The notes under the pieces: generated by a model | Seen by the model: only the letters and a program-made list of their open reading frames with translations | Told to the model about the DNA's origin: nothing | Databases searched by the model: none | Program-made: the position numbers and the translations under genes | From: Sinonovacula constricta | Lineage: Eukaryota > Mollusca > Bivalvia > Cardiida > Solecurtidae | Assembly: GCA_007844125.1 (NCBI GenBank) | Contig: CM017565.1 | Coordinates: forward strand, 12,266,618-12,330,617 | Direction of reading: 5' to 3' | DNA: 64,000 nucleotides | Shown here: positions 1 to 11,209 of the stretch, piece after piece | Position numbering within the stretch: the first letter of the stretch is position 1 | Layout: each line of letters starts with the position of its first letter

Positions 1-459
1 GAAACAAAAATTGTTTCAAGAACTTTGATTCACTAAAAAAAACATGGCCACCATGAAAACTTAGAAAATCTTCGTGCAAAAACTACAAGAGCAAGAACCT
101 TAATAGTTGGTAAACATGTTCCTTAAGTGGCCCTGTATCAAGATTGTTCAAATAATGTTAATCTATATAAAAAGACATAGCGTGCATGACCATTTTCATT
201 TATTGTCATGAATTAAAAAATGAAACAGATTGTTCAAATGTTGCTTGTGTTCATGCATTACAATGATTCTGTTCTGTTTAAACATTGCTGATATTCCTTG
301 GTAATTTTGCTTTAATATCTGATCACTCAGGTCATCATTTACTATTTATGTTTGTTTACTGCTATAAGCTTTAATATTTTTTATAAAGTACAAATGACAT
401 TTTAGTAAAATAAACTGATTATAATCTAACATTAATGTTGTTCATGTTTCTATTTACAG

Positions 460-945
460 GTTGTTTTGGCTTAGTGAAAGATGTGACAACTGCTGTGAAG
501 CTTTTTAACCAAAAAATTTCACCATTTTTTTAAGAAAACTGGACCTAACGGGAATCCTTAATGCATCCATTAAAAGTGACTTTAGTTTCTGATGTAAATG
601 CCATCAAAAGGATGACCATGAGCTTTCCAACTATAGAGACCTGAAATAGCACCCTCCCAGCTATGGTCAACTGCTTACACAAAGAGCCAGTTTATACACT
701 CAGTCAGCAAGAATACTGTTCACATGTGCTAAGAAAAGTACCATAACCCAATAAGCCTAGTATTGAATCATTTTACTGGTTATAAAACAACCCACCTACT
801 CTTCATGTGCAAGGTATTCAGTGCACGAAACTGTCAAAAAAAAATTAAGCAGTCCAAAAGTTATCTGTTTACAGCAATGTAAATTTTGCACATTTTAAAA
901 GGAACATGCATGTCAGTCACAATAAAATGTTTGCAGGTAAGTCTC
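460..945 (+). other. possible 3'-terminal exon and 3' UTR of an unidentified gene
   Basis: A pyrimidine-rich stretch ending in TATTTACAG (AG at 458-459) looks like a splice acceptor. One frame after it reads 23 codons beginning CFGLVKDVTTAVKLFN and stopping at TAA 531-533. A candidate AATAAA polyadenylation signal lies at 921-926. The peptide has a normal amphipathic composition, but I do not recognise the family and the upstream exons would lie outside the window. This could equally be a chance frame behind a chance acceptor. RNA-seq coverage ending near 945 would settle it. Confidence 0.3.
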
Positions 946-1960
946 CAACATTCATTTGAACATAAAATAAAAAATAAGTTTGCAAAAGTATAGCCACAAT
1001 CTGCCTGGAAAAATGATCATGTACATTTGTTTTTGTTTGCTGCATCTATGTCTACATTAACAAAATCACTAAATGTTTAATTACTGTTATACCATGTGTG
1101 TTCAAACTGTCTATTTCAACAAGTTTAATCAACCAAGGCTATGAATTGGACTGTACTGAATGCCCTTAGAAAGCGAGGCAATTTACCAGAGGCCAGTTAC
1201 ATTTTTGTTTTAAATTATAAATGGAAACAAATTTATTTATAGAATGCTCATAGACATTATTGATTGTACTACTGATACTTAACATCTTACATTTATTATC
1301 AATCTGTGATTGTTTTTTGTGTGTGTTCTATATCCTTCTGCACTGCCAAAATGTTAACAGGAAACAACGTTCCATTTTGGAAATAAGTTCTGGCAGCATT
1401 TATATGTTTTCCCATGTTATAAATTCATTTATTTTATAGGAGGCCCCAGTTTTGATCCCGCATCATGACTTTGGTGAAATACCAAAGTCCTTAAAATGGT
1501 AGTGGAATTATGAAGCTGCTTTTTAAATAATGAAATGCAACATAATATTTTTCCCATTTTTGCTTAGAAATACATATTGGTTATATCTTAAAACTCAGTC
1601 ATACTGTTTTATATCAAAATGATGCTCTGTAAATGTAGATTTTAAATAATTAACTTTCATTTCACTAATCTGAAATCTTAGTTAAAGTATACTTATTGTG
1701 AATATTGTTTAAAGAAAGCTTTACTTTATAATAATCGAAGTCACCTACTGTCAGGTAAAATTGACAGACGGCTAGATATAATCATCCATTGTTCTGATAC
1801 CCTTATTTAGGAAGTTACTGACAATTTAATGTCACCTCCAATATTAAATCATACACACACAAATAGAAAGTGCTAACAAAATAATCAGAAGCTATGTTGT
1901 ACTGTTAAGTAATAATGATACACTATTACTTTTTCACTGCTACTGATATATCAATTCAAT
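534..1960. other. AT-rich flanking sequence, no gene seen
   Basis: Beyond the possible 3' UTR there is only AT-rich sequence. No open frame with protein-like composition, no RNA gene and no clear repeat was seen on either strand. Confidence 0.5.
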
Positions 1961-1962
1961 TA

Positions 1963-2137
1963 GGGGACGCCAGTGGCGTAGTGGTCGAGTCAGCGTGCAG
2001 GTGGAGCTGTGGTTTTGTAACTCCTCTGACTACAGAGAGACAGTATATAAGCAGCTGTTGCATCTGTCCAAGTATCATTACCAACTTGGACACAAACCAA
2101 TAAACTTATATTCAATTTGTGCTTTTTGTGCTTGCAG
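1963..2137 (+). mobile_element. degenerate tRNA-related SINE fragment
   Basis: The segment contains an A-box-like stretch (GTGGCGTAGTGGTCGAG, 1973-1989) and, about 20 bases later, a decayed B-box position around 2010-2024, as in a tRNA-derived head. It is followed by a body and a 3' part (2072-2137) that recurs at 2549-2618. The paired pol III boxes and the recurrence support a SINE. The B box is poor, so this is a decayed copy. Confidence 0.4.
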
Positions 2138-2441
2138 GTATATTACTTTACTTAATTTTAATAACTTATTTAACATAAGGGATTTAAGTTCTAATTGTTC
2201 TAGCTTTATTATGTTAGATTGTTCAACATACTTATATTTAATGTTTCTGAGTTTTATCTAATAAAATAAAGAATAAATATTGAATATTGTATATGCTGAA
2301 AATCGTATTATACATGTTATTTCTATCAACCAATTTTAAAATGTTTTTATTTCGAACTGATGAATTATAGGAATGCATAATTGTCAATTTGATACTAAAG
2401 TAAATCACATTTTGTACATTTTACGTGGTAATCGAGTTTCC

Positions 2442-2490
2442 CCTTATTATTATTATTATTATTATTATTAATATTATTATTATTATTGTT
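2442..2490. repeat. (ATT)n microsatellite
   Basis: A run of TTA/ATT trinucleotides with two interruptions. On the minus strand it reads as poly-asparagine, which is not evidence for a gene. Confidence 0.85.
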
Positions 2491-2548
2491 ATTAAGTGTG
2501 ATTGCTTTATTCATGCTTGATAATTTTTCATGTCTATATTCATACATT

Positions 2549-2618
2549 GTATCATTACCAACTTGGACACAAACCAATTAACATATATTCAACAACAGCT
2601 TGTCTTCTGTGCTTGCAG
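2549..2618 (+). repeat. second copy of SINE 3' segment
   Basis: About 70 bases closely match 2072-2137, sharing GTATCATTACCAACTTGG at the start and GTGCTTGCAG at the end. Both copies end in a sequence that looks like a splice acceptor, but this follows from the repeat. The next ~200 bases are open in one frame with no recognisable domain. Confidence 0.5.
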
Positions 2619-2844
2619 CCCATAAAATATACTACAGGGTTACGACGCGGCACAGGCCATCGTCGGTCTCAAAATATAGGATTCAGGGTGAGAAGGTGTT
2701 CCAGCTGACCTGCTATCGCCAGTGGTTCTGCCCAGTGTCTTTCTCTGCCCAAATAGCTGGACGTTGCTACAATGATCATAATTGGTTGCTGGGATGTATT
2801 TCAAAAACAATTTAAATTCTTCGATTTCAATATTTTTCACATTT

Positions 2845-4550
2845 GCTGGTGCTTCAATTCATTTACTGCTATAGCAATTTCAGTTCTCTTGCAGCCATAT
2901 CAATTTCAATTACTTTATGGCTGTATCGATTTAAATTATTTTATATCATCATTCAAAACTCTTTTACTGCTGTGTCAATTTCAATTACTTTACTGTCTTT
3001 ATTGCAGCATCAATATCATTTTTGTTCTGAAGTGTCAATTTCAATTCCGTTCTTTAACTGCTTTGTCAATTTCCATTCTTGTACTGCTGTATCAATTTCA
3101 ATTCTCTTATCGCTTTATAAGTTTCCATTCTTGTACTGCTATATCATTTTCTTTTCTTTAACTGCTATATAAATTTCCATTCTTTTGCTGGTTTATCAAT
3201 TTTCATTCCTTAACTGTCGTATCAATTTCCATTCTTGTACTGCAGTATCAATTTCCATTCCTTTACTGTCATATCAATTTCCATTCTTTTACTGTCGTAT
3301 CCATTTCTTTTCTTTAAGTGCCAAATAAATTTCCATTCTTTTACTGGTGTATCAATCTCCTTTCTTTTACATGCATATCAATTTCCATTCTTGTACTGCT
3401 ATATCAGTTTCCATTCTTCTAATGCCATATAAATTTCCAAAATTATAATGCCGTATGAATTTCCCTTCTTTTACTACTATATCACTTTCCATCCTTTTAC
3501 TGCTATATCAATTTTCATTCTTGCACTGTCGTATTAGTTTTATATTCTTTTACTGCTGTGTCAATTTCCATTCTTGTACTACTATATTCATTTCCATGCT
3601 TTTACTGCAGTTTCACTTTCCATTCGTTTCCTGCTTTATCCATTTCAAAGCTTTTACTGCAGTATCAATTTCCATTCTTTTACTGCTATATCAATTTCCA
3701 TTCTTGTACCGTGGTATCAATTTCCATTCTTAATCTATCCTTTCAAATCCACTCTTGTACATTCTTTTACAGGCATATAAATTTCCATTCTTTTACTGCT
3801 ATATCAATGTTCATTCTTGTACTCCGGTATCAATTTCTATTGTACTGTGTATCAATTTCCATTCTTTTATTGCTTTATCAATTTTTATTCTTGTACTGTC
3901 GTATCAATTTCCATTCTTTAACTGGTGTATCAATGTCCATTCTTAATGTGCCATTTCAATTTCCATTCTTGTACTGCAATTTCAATTTACATTCTTTTAC
4001 TGTAGTTTTAATTTACATTCTTTTCCTGCTATATTAATTTCCATTCTTGTACTGCACTATTAATTTCTATTCTTGTACTGTCGTATCAGTTTCTATTCTT
4101 TTACTGCTATATTCATTTCCATTATTGTACTGCGGTATCAATTTCCATTCTTAATCTGCCGTTTCAATTCCATTCTTGTACTGCTATATCAATGTCTATT
4201 CTTTTACAGACATATCAATTTCCATTCTTGTACTTCTGTATCAATTTCCATTCTTTTACTGCTATATCAATTTCGATTATTGTACTGTGGTATCAATATC
4301 CATTCTTAATCTACTGTTTCAAATCCGTTCTTGTACTGCAATATCAATTTCCATTTTTGTACTGAAGTATCATTTTCCATTCTCTTACTGCTGTATACAT
4401 TTCAATTCTTGTAATGCCTATAATTTCCATTCTTTTACGGTCGTATCAATTTCCATTCTTCTACTGTCGTGTCAATTTCCATTATTTTACTGCCGTATCC
4501 ATTTTTATTCTTGTACCGCTATATCCATTTCCATTCTTTTACTGCCGTAA
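2845..4550. repeat. degenerate 26-bp minisatellite, about 65 units
   Basis: The unit is roughly ATCAATTTCCATTCTTTTAC followed by TGCTAT and repeats every 26 bases, with frequent substitutions and occasional one- or two-base indels. The variable positions include TTTT/TTGT and CTAT/CGTA/GGTA. Because 26 is not a multiple of three and the plus strand of the unit has no stop in any frame, all three plus frames stay open for long distances and read as Phe/Ser/Tyr/Ile-rich 26-residue repeats. That is a by-product of the repeat. The divergence suggests an older array than those at 23-33 kb. Confidence 0.9.
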
Positions 4551-4704
4551 AAGGCCTAATTACACAGTCTGTTTACCCAAAACGTTGTTAATGGAACAGC
4601 TATAGCAATTGCAAAAGAAGAGACAGGTGCATATTTATAAAGAATACCGATTTCAATTTAATTCATATTGAGCTTTTTTATTTTGTCGCCAATACCTATT
4701 TACA

Positions 4705-4718
4705 ACAATTACAAGCTA
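4705..4718. repeat. target-site duplication, left, of SINE at 4719
   Basis: ACAATTACAAGCTA, repeated exactly at 5004-5017 directly against the other end of the SINE. Confidence 0.85.
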
Positions 4719-5003
4719 GGGATTGGGATTGGGATTAGCCGGCATTTTTGCCGATACTGCGCAGCGACATTTCTATCATTATAGCACAGGGGCACTTATG
4801 AGGTACCCAGGGACTGAATCCGGCCGGTCCATTATACTGACACCGACGAGTCAGGCGTAATGCTGTCCCTGTAGCCCCGAGCGTTAGGAGGGAAGCCACT
4901 ACTACTAACTTTAAAGTCTTTGGTTTGACCCGGCCGGGGTTCGAACCCACGACCTCTCGATCCGCAAGCCGACGCTCTACCACCTGAGCTATTGCGGCCG
5001 GTC
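4719..5003 (-). mobile_element. tRNA-derived SINE, complete, with target-site duplication
   Basis: Read on the minus strand, the element starts with a tRNA-like head. It has an A box (TAGCTCAGGTGGTAGAGC) and a B box (GGTTCGAACCC) about 30 bases apart. A central body and a 3' tail of AATCCC repeats (plus strand GGGATT, from 4719) follow. A 14-bp direct repeat ACAATTACAAGCTA flanks it at 4705-4718 and 5004-5017, the mark of target-primed insertion by a LINE machinery. A second, shorter copy lies at 33968-34235. The presence of the family at two sites in 64 kb suggests a high-copy SINE. Confidence 0.88.
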
Positions 5004-5017
5004 ACAATTACAAGCTA
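5004..5017. repeat. target-site duplication, right, of SINE at 4719
   Basis: Exact partner of 4705-4718. Confidence 0.85.
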
Positions 5018-8000
5018 TATAGAATTAAAAATTATTGTAACTATTATTTTAATTTAAACTGTATTCGGTATAAAACTGGCCTGATAATCGCAGATTATAT
5101 GATACAAACTAAGACTTGAACACGTATACATAGTCTCTTACTCAATAACGTAAATACATGCTATTCTGATAGAGAACTGGCGGACCTTACTGTACAGATT
5201 CGTGAATTGCAACCCTGAAAACTTGCGTTTAACTGTAGAATTATTTCTAATTAAAAACTATTTTACGATGTGTAAGGAAAAGTTATGCGAATGCCTGTGG
5301 CTTATTTAAATTAATAGCCTAATTAAAATATCATTTTAATTAATAGACTTGACCCTTCCTCAGGTAATTACTGACAGGCCAATCAGGTAATGAGATTTCC
5401 CTACGTGTGCACACTTGTTGCAGATGACATAAAGACAATGACAAAGTAGAAATATTTGTCTGAGAATGTTGTTTATTTTGTCACTGCATATAATATAAAT
5501 ACTATAGGTTGTAGATTTCTGTTAAGTAGCCTATCAGTTAAACGTGATACATGATGTATTGTTTTGTACTTATTTCATTTGTTAATTTAAAGGTTATGTA
5601 CTATAGAGCAAAAATTGGGAGATTAGGTGATGAACATGTGCATCTCTTGTATTCGCTTTATTATTCTTCCTACTTATGGCGTATTGCTGAACATTGTTAT
5701 CAATTACAAATGCGTTTTAGTTTTATGAACTTTAGATGTTTTAAATAACATAAATTCAGTCAATATAGATCAGGCATCGTTTAGTTACAAAAATACATAA
5801 GAAAGGACAATAGACTGACAAGTGACATTCTCCTACCCCCCCCCCCCCCCCCAAACCCCGTTCCCCCCACCCCCACCCGCTCCACTCCTTCCCTAATTTA
5901 AGGATATCTGTATAGCAGTGAAAAGCACATGATGGCAGTTTTATGATCATGTCACAGGCCATCCAACTCATGGGCGTAGCTAGGCAAGATATTGTACGCA
6001 TGGCCTTTAGGGCGGAGAGTGGTGGGTGTCAGAGAGCGAAAGTTTGTTAATACATCGGTTTATGGGTAGGTTTCGGCATCAAGACATCATAACTAGATTT
6101 TAAGTGCAATATTATGACACAGACGTTTAAATATTGAAAAATGAAGTGCATTCAATTATGAAAGACATGTACCTTTTTATTTCCAATATAGAAGATACCC
6201 AAACACATGCGCCTATTATGACCATTTATGTAAAATTTAATCAATGCCATTTATTTAAACAAGAAATAAATTATATGTTTTATAAACGTAAGTCTGGCTA
6301 TTACATACACTTATATCCGCTATTTGTTACCTGAATTTGACCCGTTCATGTGGCAAAGAAGGTTAAGAATCTTGCAAGTTGTAACTGTTCGACGGGAATC
6401 ATAGGATTAACAGTTGAATAGTGGGCATTCGATCAACAATGTAATTAGACTGCAAATGTGTATTGCTAGTCTGCTTTGACTTGTGAGTGTAATATTACAT
6501 TTCGCTGCATAATTCAAAATTATACAAAAAATGATGCAAGGTACATTGCAGCTAATCGCACGCTTCAGTGACGTGAAAACGTGTTTCCTTAACATGTGCC
6601 TGTAACACGTCTTTCTGGAATATTCCGAAAGCAGCCTCTTACATCACAAGTTGTCCAGGTACGTAGGAGCAACAATTAGTGACACGTGTTCGGAATTACA
6701 ATTGTTATGTTAATGCATAGTGTACATTAATGACATAATATTTTTTCTAGTCTAACCAATAAATACGGTGTATGTTTAATTGCTATTTTTTTTAGTTTTC
6801 AAAATGGCAGCCTGTTTACTCATGCTTGGTCGGTTAGAAACAACATTTATCAACGATGTTACAAAACTAAGCAAGTCTGTGATCGTTGTCATGCACCGGA
6901 GTGGTCAATTTCGTTTGTCTTCAAAGATGCGAGAAATCTCGGACAGATCATCCTGATGCAAACTCAGTGCAGGCCAAGACATGTCCAGTTGCAAATAAAG
7001 GTTGGCTTCTAAGGATAGTCATCTTCTTGTTTAAAGTTCTCTACGGCGTCTTGGAAGTCTCGAATTCTACATGCCTTGATCCAAAACTTTTCAACTGGGT
7101 AGGGGAGGGGCGGGAGAGGGAAGGGGGCGACGGAGACCGAATTGGACTTAAAAATGCCACATAACAGATATCCTAAACGATGTTTTTATATTAAAGTCAT
7201 TAGCTGAAGCGAGGATAACTTTGGCTGCATATGTAAACAATCTTCTATACATTACTGTTTTGTTCATGTTTGGTTAACACACTAAGTGGGATCTATTAAT
7301 CGGTTTATACATGTTGTTTTCGACAGAGATTGATTGATTGTTGTGCACAAAATTGGTCACAGTCTGTAGCAGATTATGGAAGATGTTACCATGACAACCA
7401 TTGTTAAAACTGTTAAATACTGACAGGTATATAACGCTGAATGTACCCTTTTAAAATTCGTCATGCTCTATTTAGATTAAGGTGTTCTAGCCATTAGTTT
7501 CTAATTAAAACAGGGAGATATGTTAATATACCACATGAACAACATTTCTGTGCGAATACTGTTGTGTTTTTTATGTGAATTTTATGTACTTATTCAGTAT
7601 GAGACATATCTAAATGTTCGAAAACACTATTAACTGAACTGGTAAAATGCTGGTCAGGTTATAAATTGTTTCTATCGGTTGTTAAATACGTGTAATGAAC
7701 AATTTATACTTCAACTTGCCTTCTATAAGTTATTTACCTTTATATAATACTAATGTTAGGACACAACTTAAATATTTACATGTGTAGGCTACAAGTCCAT
7801 GTATGCTTTTAAGGTAAAATAATCAAACAAATTTTGGGTTGTTGACCTTATAATGTAAGATGTTATCTGCTACGTTTATAGGCTTCTGAATCAAAGTACT
7901 ACATTGTTCTTTTTTTAATTATTCGACAAAACACAAGAAAAATATTTAACAAATTACTTACTTTCTATATCACCAAGCTCATAAGAATCAGGGAATAACG

Positions 8001-10197
8001 ACTCGGTATGGCATTTTGACTAACAAACTTCGCGCACGGCAATTAAATGTGTTCAGATCTAGCTGGCGGATCTGTTTAAACAGATTGCTTGTAGATTCTG
8101 AAGTCAGCAAACCAATCGCAGTTGGCACATTAACAATTTTAAACATAACACTGATTTAAAAGATATGTGTATCAATGAGCCACAATTAACTTTGATTAAT
8201 AGATATTGTGTTAGTTCGATTGATGGTGTAGCAGAAATAAATATTTTGATATTTTGCTCTATAAATTAATTATTATATATAAATGACCTGTTGTTATTCA
8301 TATGGACACACATACCATAACTTATTATTTACATTAATGATGTAATGTAAAACTGTACACTGTATACCTTTGAATAACCCCGTACATGTATTAGGATAGT
8401 CATTGCTCAGCCATCCATAGTGTTGAAGGCTGTTCCATGAGAACTGCAGGCTGCACAGTCTGTACGAGCAATGGGTCCGTCTGCTGACTCAAGAAGCAGA
8501 CAGGTATCTTTTTACCTTTGTTAACCGAGGTCAGCCACTGATTTTGGAAACTTATTCTATGTATAATTTAGACCATGTTTATGACTCCATATTAAGATAT
8601 ATTTGAATTATGTTTATTATTATTTTAATCTCAAATTTCTGAAAAGACAGTAAAGTGTTAACATCATTCTTTATGGCTGTTAATTTCATCGCCACTATTC
8701 AAGCTTAGGGCGGGACCCGTAATAAAAAAAAGCAATAACAAATAAAACTGTTACAATCGTCCGCGTTTTTTTTTTTTTTTTGTGGCACAACAATGTAGCT
8801 ACACGTAGTGCTAGGTGCTCAGACTGAGCTATTGAAACAAAGTCGAATATTTGATAAAATACCATACCACTATGCTGACAGTGAAGGCGGCAAAAGACTA
8901 TTTTTTAGTAGTACATGTACATAATAGGGCTATGGGTTTTATAGTATAATTGAAGTCCTGCAGTTCAGGAACGCACATTGACTACTTATATGAAATGGAG
9001 TGATGTCATCGGATAATTGGTGGCTAATTTCCTTGTATTGTGCAATCACCGAAAAGAACATCACGTCGTACAAAAGAATGCTGCCAATTAAAGATCTTTG
9101 GTATCAAACGTACATCCACTTTCTCCTGCTATGGTGGGTGAGCTGCTGCAATCGGAACATCTCTGAGTTTTTTCTTTCAGGACAGATTCCATACAGAAAA
9201 GATTAAGATGGTTGAATAAAGCCATTGGAATAGATGTATAACACTGTGTCATTTTCTGCATAAAAATTTATTCATTTTATTAATATTGCTGTTATTGCTG
9301 TTGTTTTCCAGCGCAAAAGACTGATGAGGCAGCTGTTCAACAATAAATAGGCTAATGCAAAGCATCGCCGGGCATCCAATGTTTGTTTTAAAAAAGAAAG
9401 TTTGATGAACGACAACGCCGGACATCCGATGATTAATTTGACTTAAAGTGATATGAAAATATTATTACGACTTCTCCAAGACTGGACAACTCCACTATAC
9501 AAAACAGAACAAAAATCGAGTCGGAGTGCAACATAGGTCAGCTTACTGAAATTAATTAACAAAAAATATGCTCATAACAAAAAAAATAAAAATAAAAAAA
9601 TACATAGAATTATTTATCGCAAATATTTTAACGAATTGGCAAATTATTTTTTTTTTTAATTTGAACAGCAACAACAAAAATCCCCCTGGCCTGTTTTTAG
9701 TCTGAAACTGAAATAAACACTTCAAAATGTTTTTGTTTTGTTTTTAACAGAAAAACAACAACAACACATATGAGTTGTTTTGTTGGCAAATCTTGATTTA
9801 ATTCATCTTGTCGTCCGAACCACACGTGATATCCGACTTCCCATCATTATCAATGAAGTAATGTGAATAACACGAACGTAATTTTTGTCAAGCGGCGTAA
9901 ATGTAAACAAGGTCACACACGTTGAATGGCACAATGTGAACATATTCATGAATGCATTAAACACTTCATAAAATTAAATGACAGTATTGAACACAGGCAG
10001 CTTATAATTTAAATCGACATGATGACATGGCTCTCGCACTGTAACATTAACTGTATGTTATTATAAATTATATAATTATAAGTCTACAAGCTAGAACATA
10101 ATCTAGAATCAGATTTTATTTTCGAAGCAGGACGTAAGTGCAGGATAACCGCATGTATAGATATTACACTAGTTAACGGGTGTGCGTTTTACATAGA
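5018..10197. other. intergenic region, no gene supported
   Basis: AT-rich DNA with a 15-17 base C run near 5838-5853 and a T run near 8766-8782. Short open frames (for example 6886-7164, + strand, 92 codons) have no recognisable motif, and that one ends in low-complexity G/A sequence. Around 8400-8503 there is a less AT-rich patch ending in CAG/GTATCT that could be an untranslated exon for the transporter downstream, but nothing else supports it. Confidence 0.45.
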
Positions 10198-10570
10198 ATT
10201 AAAGTAAATCTTAGAGGAGACAATAATCCTGGCCCTAACGATGATTCGAACCCGGTCTGCCAGATCAGTAGTCCAGGCACTCAACCACGTCGCTAAAGGG
10301 TTAACCCAACAGCAAGGCTGTTGGAAGTGCCTTTATGCACTACACTCCTCCCCCTTTACTTTTTTCTGGGCCCAAGCCCACATCAGGACAGCCACACCAG
10401 GCTTCCGTTTTACTTCTGACACCATTAAAGTAAATCTCGGAGGAGACAATAATCCTGGCCCTAACGGGGATTCGAACCCAGTCCACCAGATCAGTAGTCA
10501 AGGCACTCAACCACATCACTAAAGGGTTAACCCAACAGCAAGGCTGTTGGAAGTGCCTTTATGCACTACA
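10198..10570 (-). mobile_element. dimeric tRNA-like SINE repeat (two 147-bp copies)
   Basis: Two 147-base copies, 10198-10344 and 10424-10570, are separated by a 79-base spacer and differ at only about ten positions. On the minus strand each has an A-box-like TTTAGCGACGTGGTTGAG and a B box (GGGTTCGAATC) in tRNA spacing. Upstream of that is a perfect hairpin CCAACAGC-CTT-GCTGTTGG. The geometry (unit-spacer-unit) fits a tandem SINE or a local duplication. A related module containing GTTAACCCARCAGC occurs in the element at 62.3 kb. Confidence 0.7.
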
Positions 10571-11201
10571 GAATTATCCCAGTTTATTCGAGATTTTAAA
10601 ACGACATCGTCACAGTTGGCTCCATTTTTTTTATTTTGTTTTGATTAAAAACATCAAATTTAGGTAGCACCAGGATGTTACATGCCCCTTCAAAGAGGTG
10701 AGGCCTTCAAATTGGCACACTTTTCATTTGTGTTTCTTTTTGCTCAGCAACTACGCTTATCCTCGAACTTATAAATAAGGTAATTTATTCCATTTGTATA
10801 TGTCAGTTACCAACAACGGTTAAAATAATGAATTATGAATAATGTAGTTCTGCATGTATTACATAAAACTGTTTCTTTAATAATTTAGCTTGATTGTTTA
10901 AAAAAACACACTAAATAATTAATTACAAAACAACAATTAAAAATCAATGAAGAAATAATGATGCATTTACTTGGCATCATGTGTCATGCTGTATGTTCTA
11001 TTTGTTGTTATTTAATCAGAATCTGCACCCTTTCCTGCTTAACCTCTAGGTGTGTGTGTTACTCAAAATACTAGCATATTGTACAAATAAATTGTTACCA
11101 CATAATAGGCCAGCCACCACTTTTAAAGATCTTGCTAGGCATCCTTAGAGTATGTAAAAGTCAAATATACAAAATTAATTTTGCTTTCTTTGTTCATGTA
11201 G

Positions 11202-11209
11202 GTGTGAGA
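11202..11209 (+). promoter_or_regulatory. splice acceptor and 5' UTR stub before the transporter start codon
   Basis: A pyrimidine-rich tract ends in TGTAG (AG at 11200-11201). Eight bases later comes the ATG at 11210 that matches the usual SLC52 N-terminus. The frame stays open upstream to an in-frame ATG at 11132, but those 26 codons lie in the inferred intron and lack family resemblance. The gene therefore probably has at least one untranslated 5' exon further upstream. Confidence 0.6.

Noticed and set aside
2772..4605. Phe/Tyr/Ser-rich frames as membrane proteins
   Set aside because: They arise from the 26-bp minisatellite, with all three frames equally open.
4719..4740. Interstitial telomeric repeat (GGGATT)n
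   Set aside because: Only about three copies, the order is not TTAGGG, and it sits exactly at the SINE end with a target duplication, so it is the SINE tail.
6886..7164. 92-codon open frame as a gene
   Set aside because: No recognisable motif, no flanking gene signals, and a low-complexity end.
11132..11209. Upstream ATG at 11132 as the start of the riboflavin transporter
   Set aside because: It would add 26 residues unlike the family; a splice acceptor at 11200-11201 and the family-like start at 11210 fit better.
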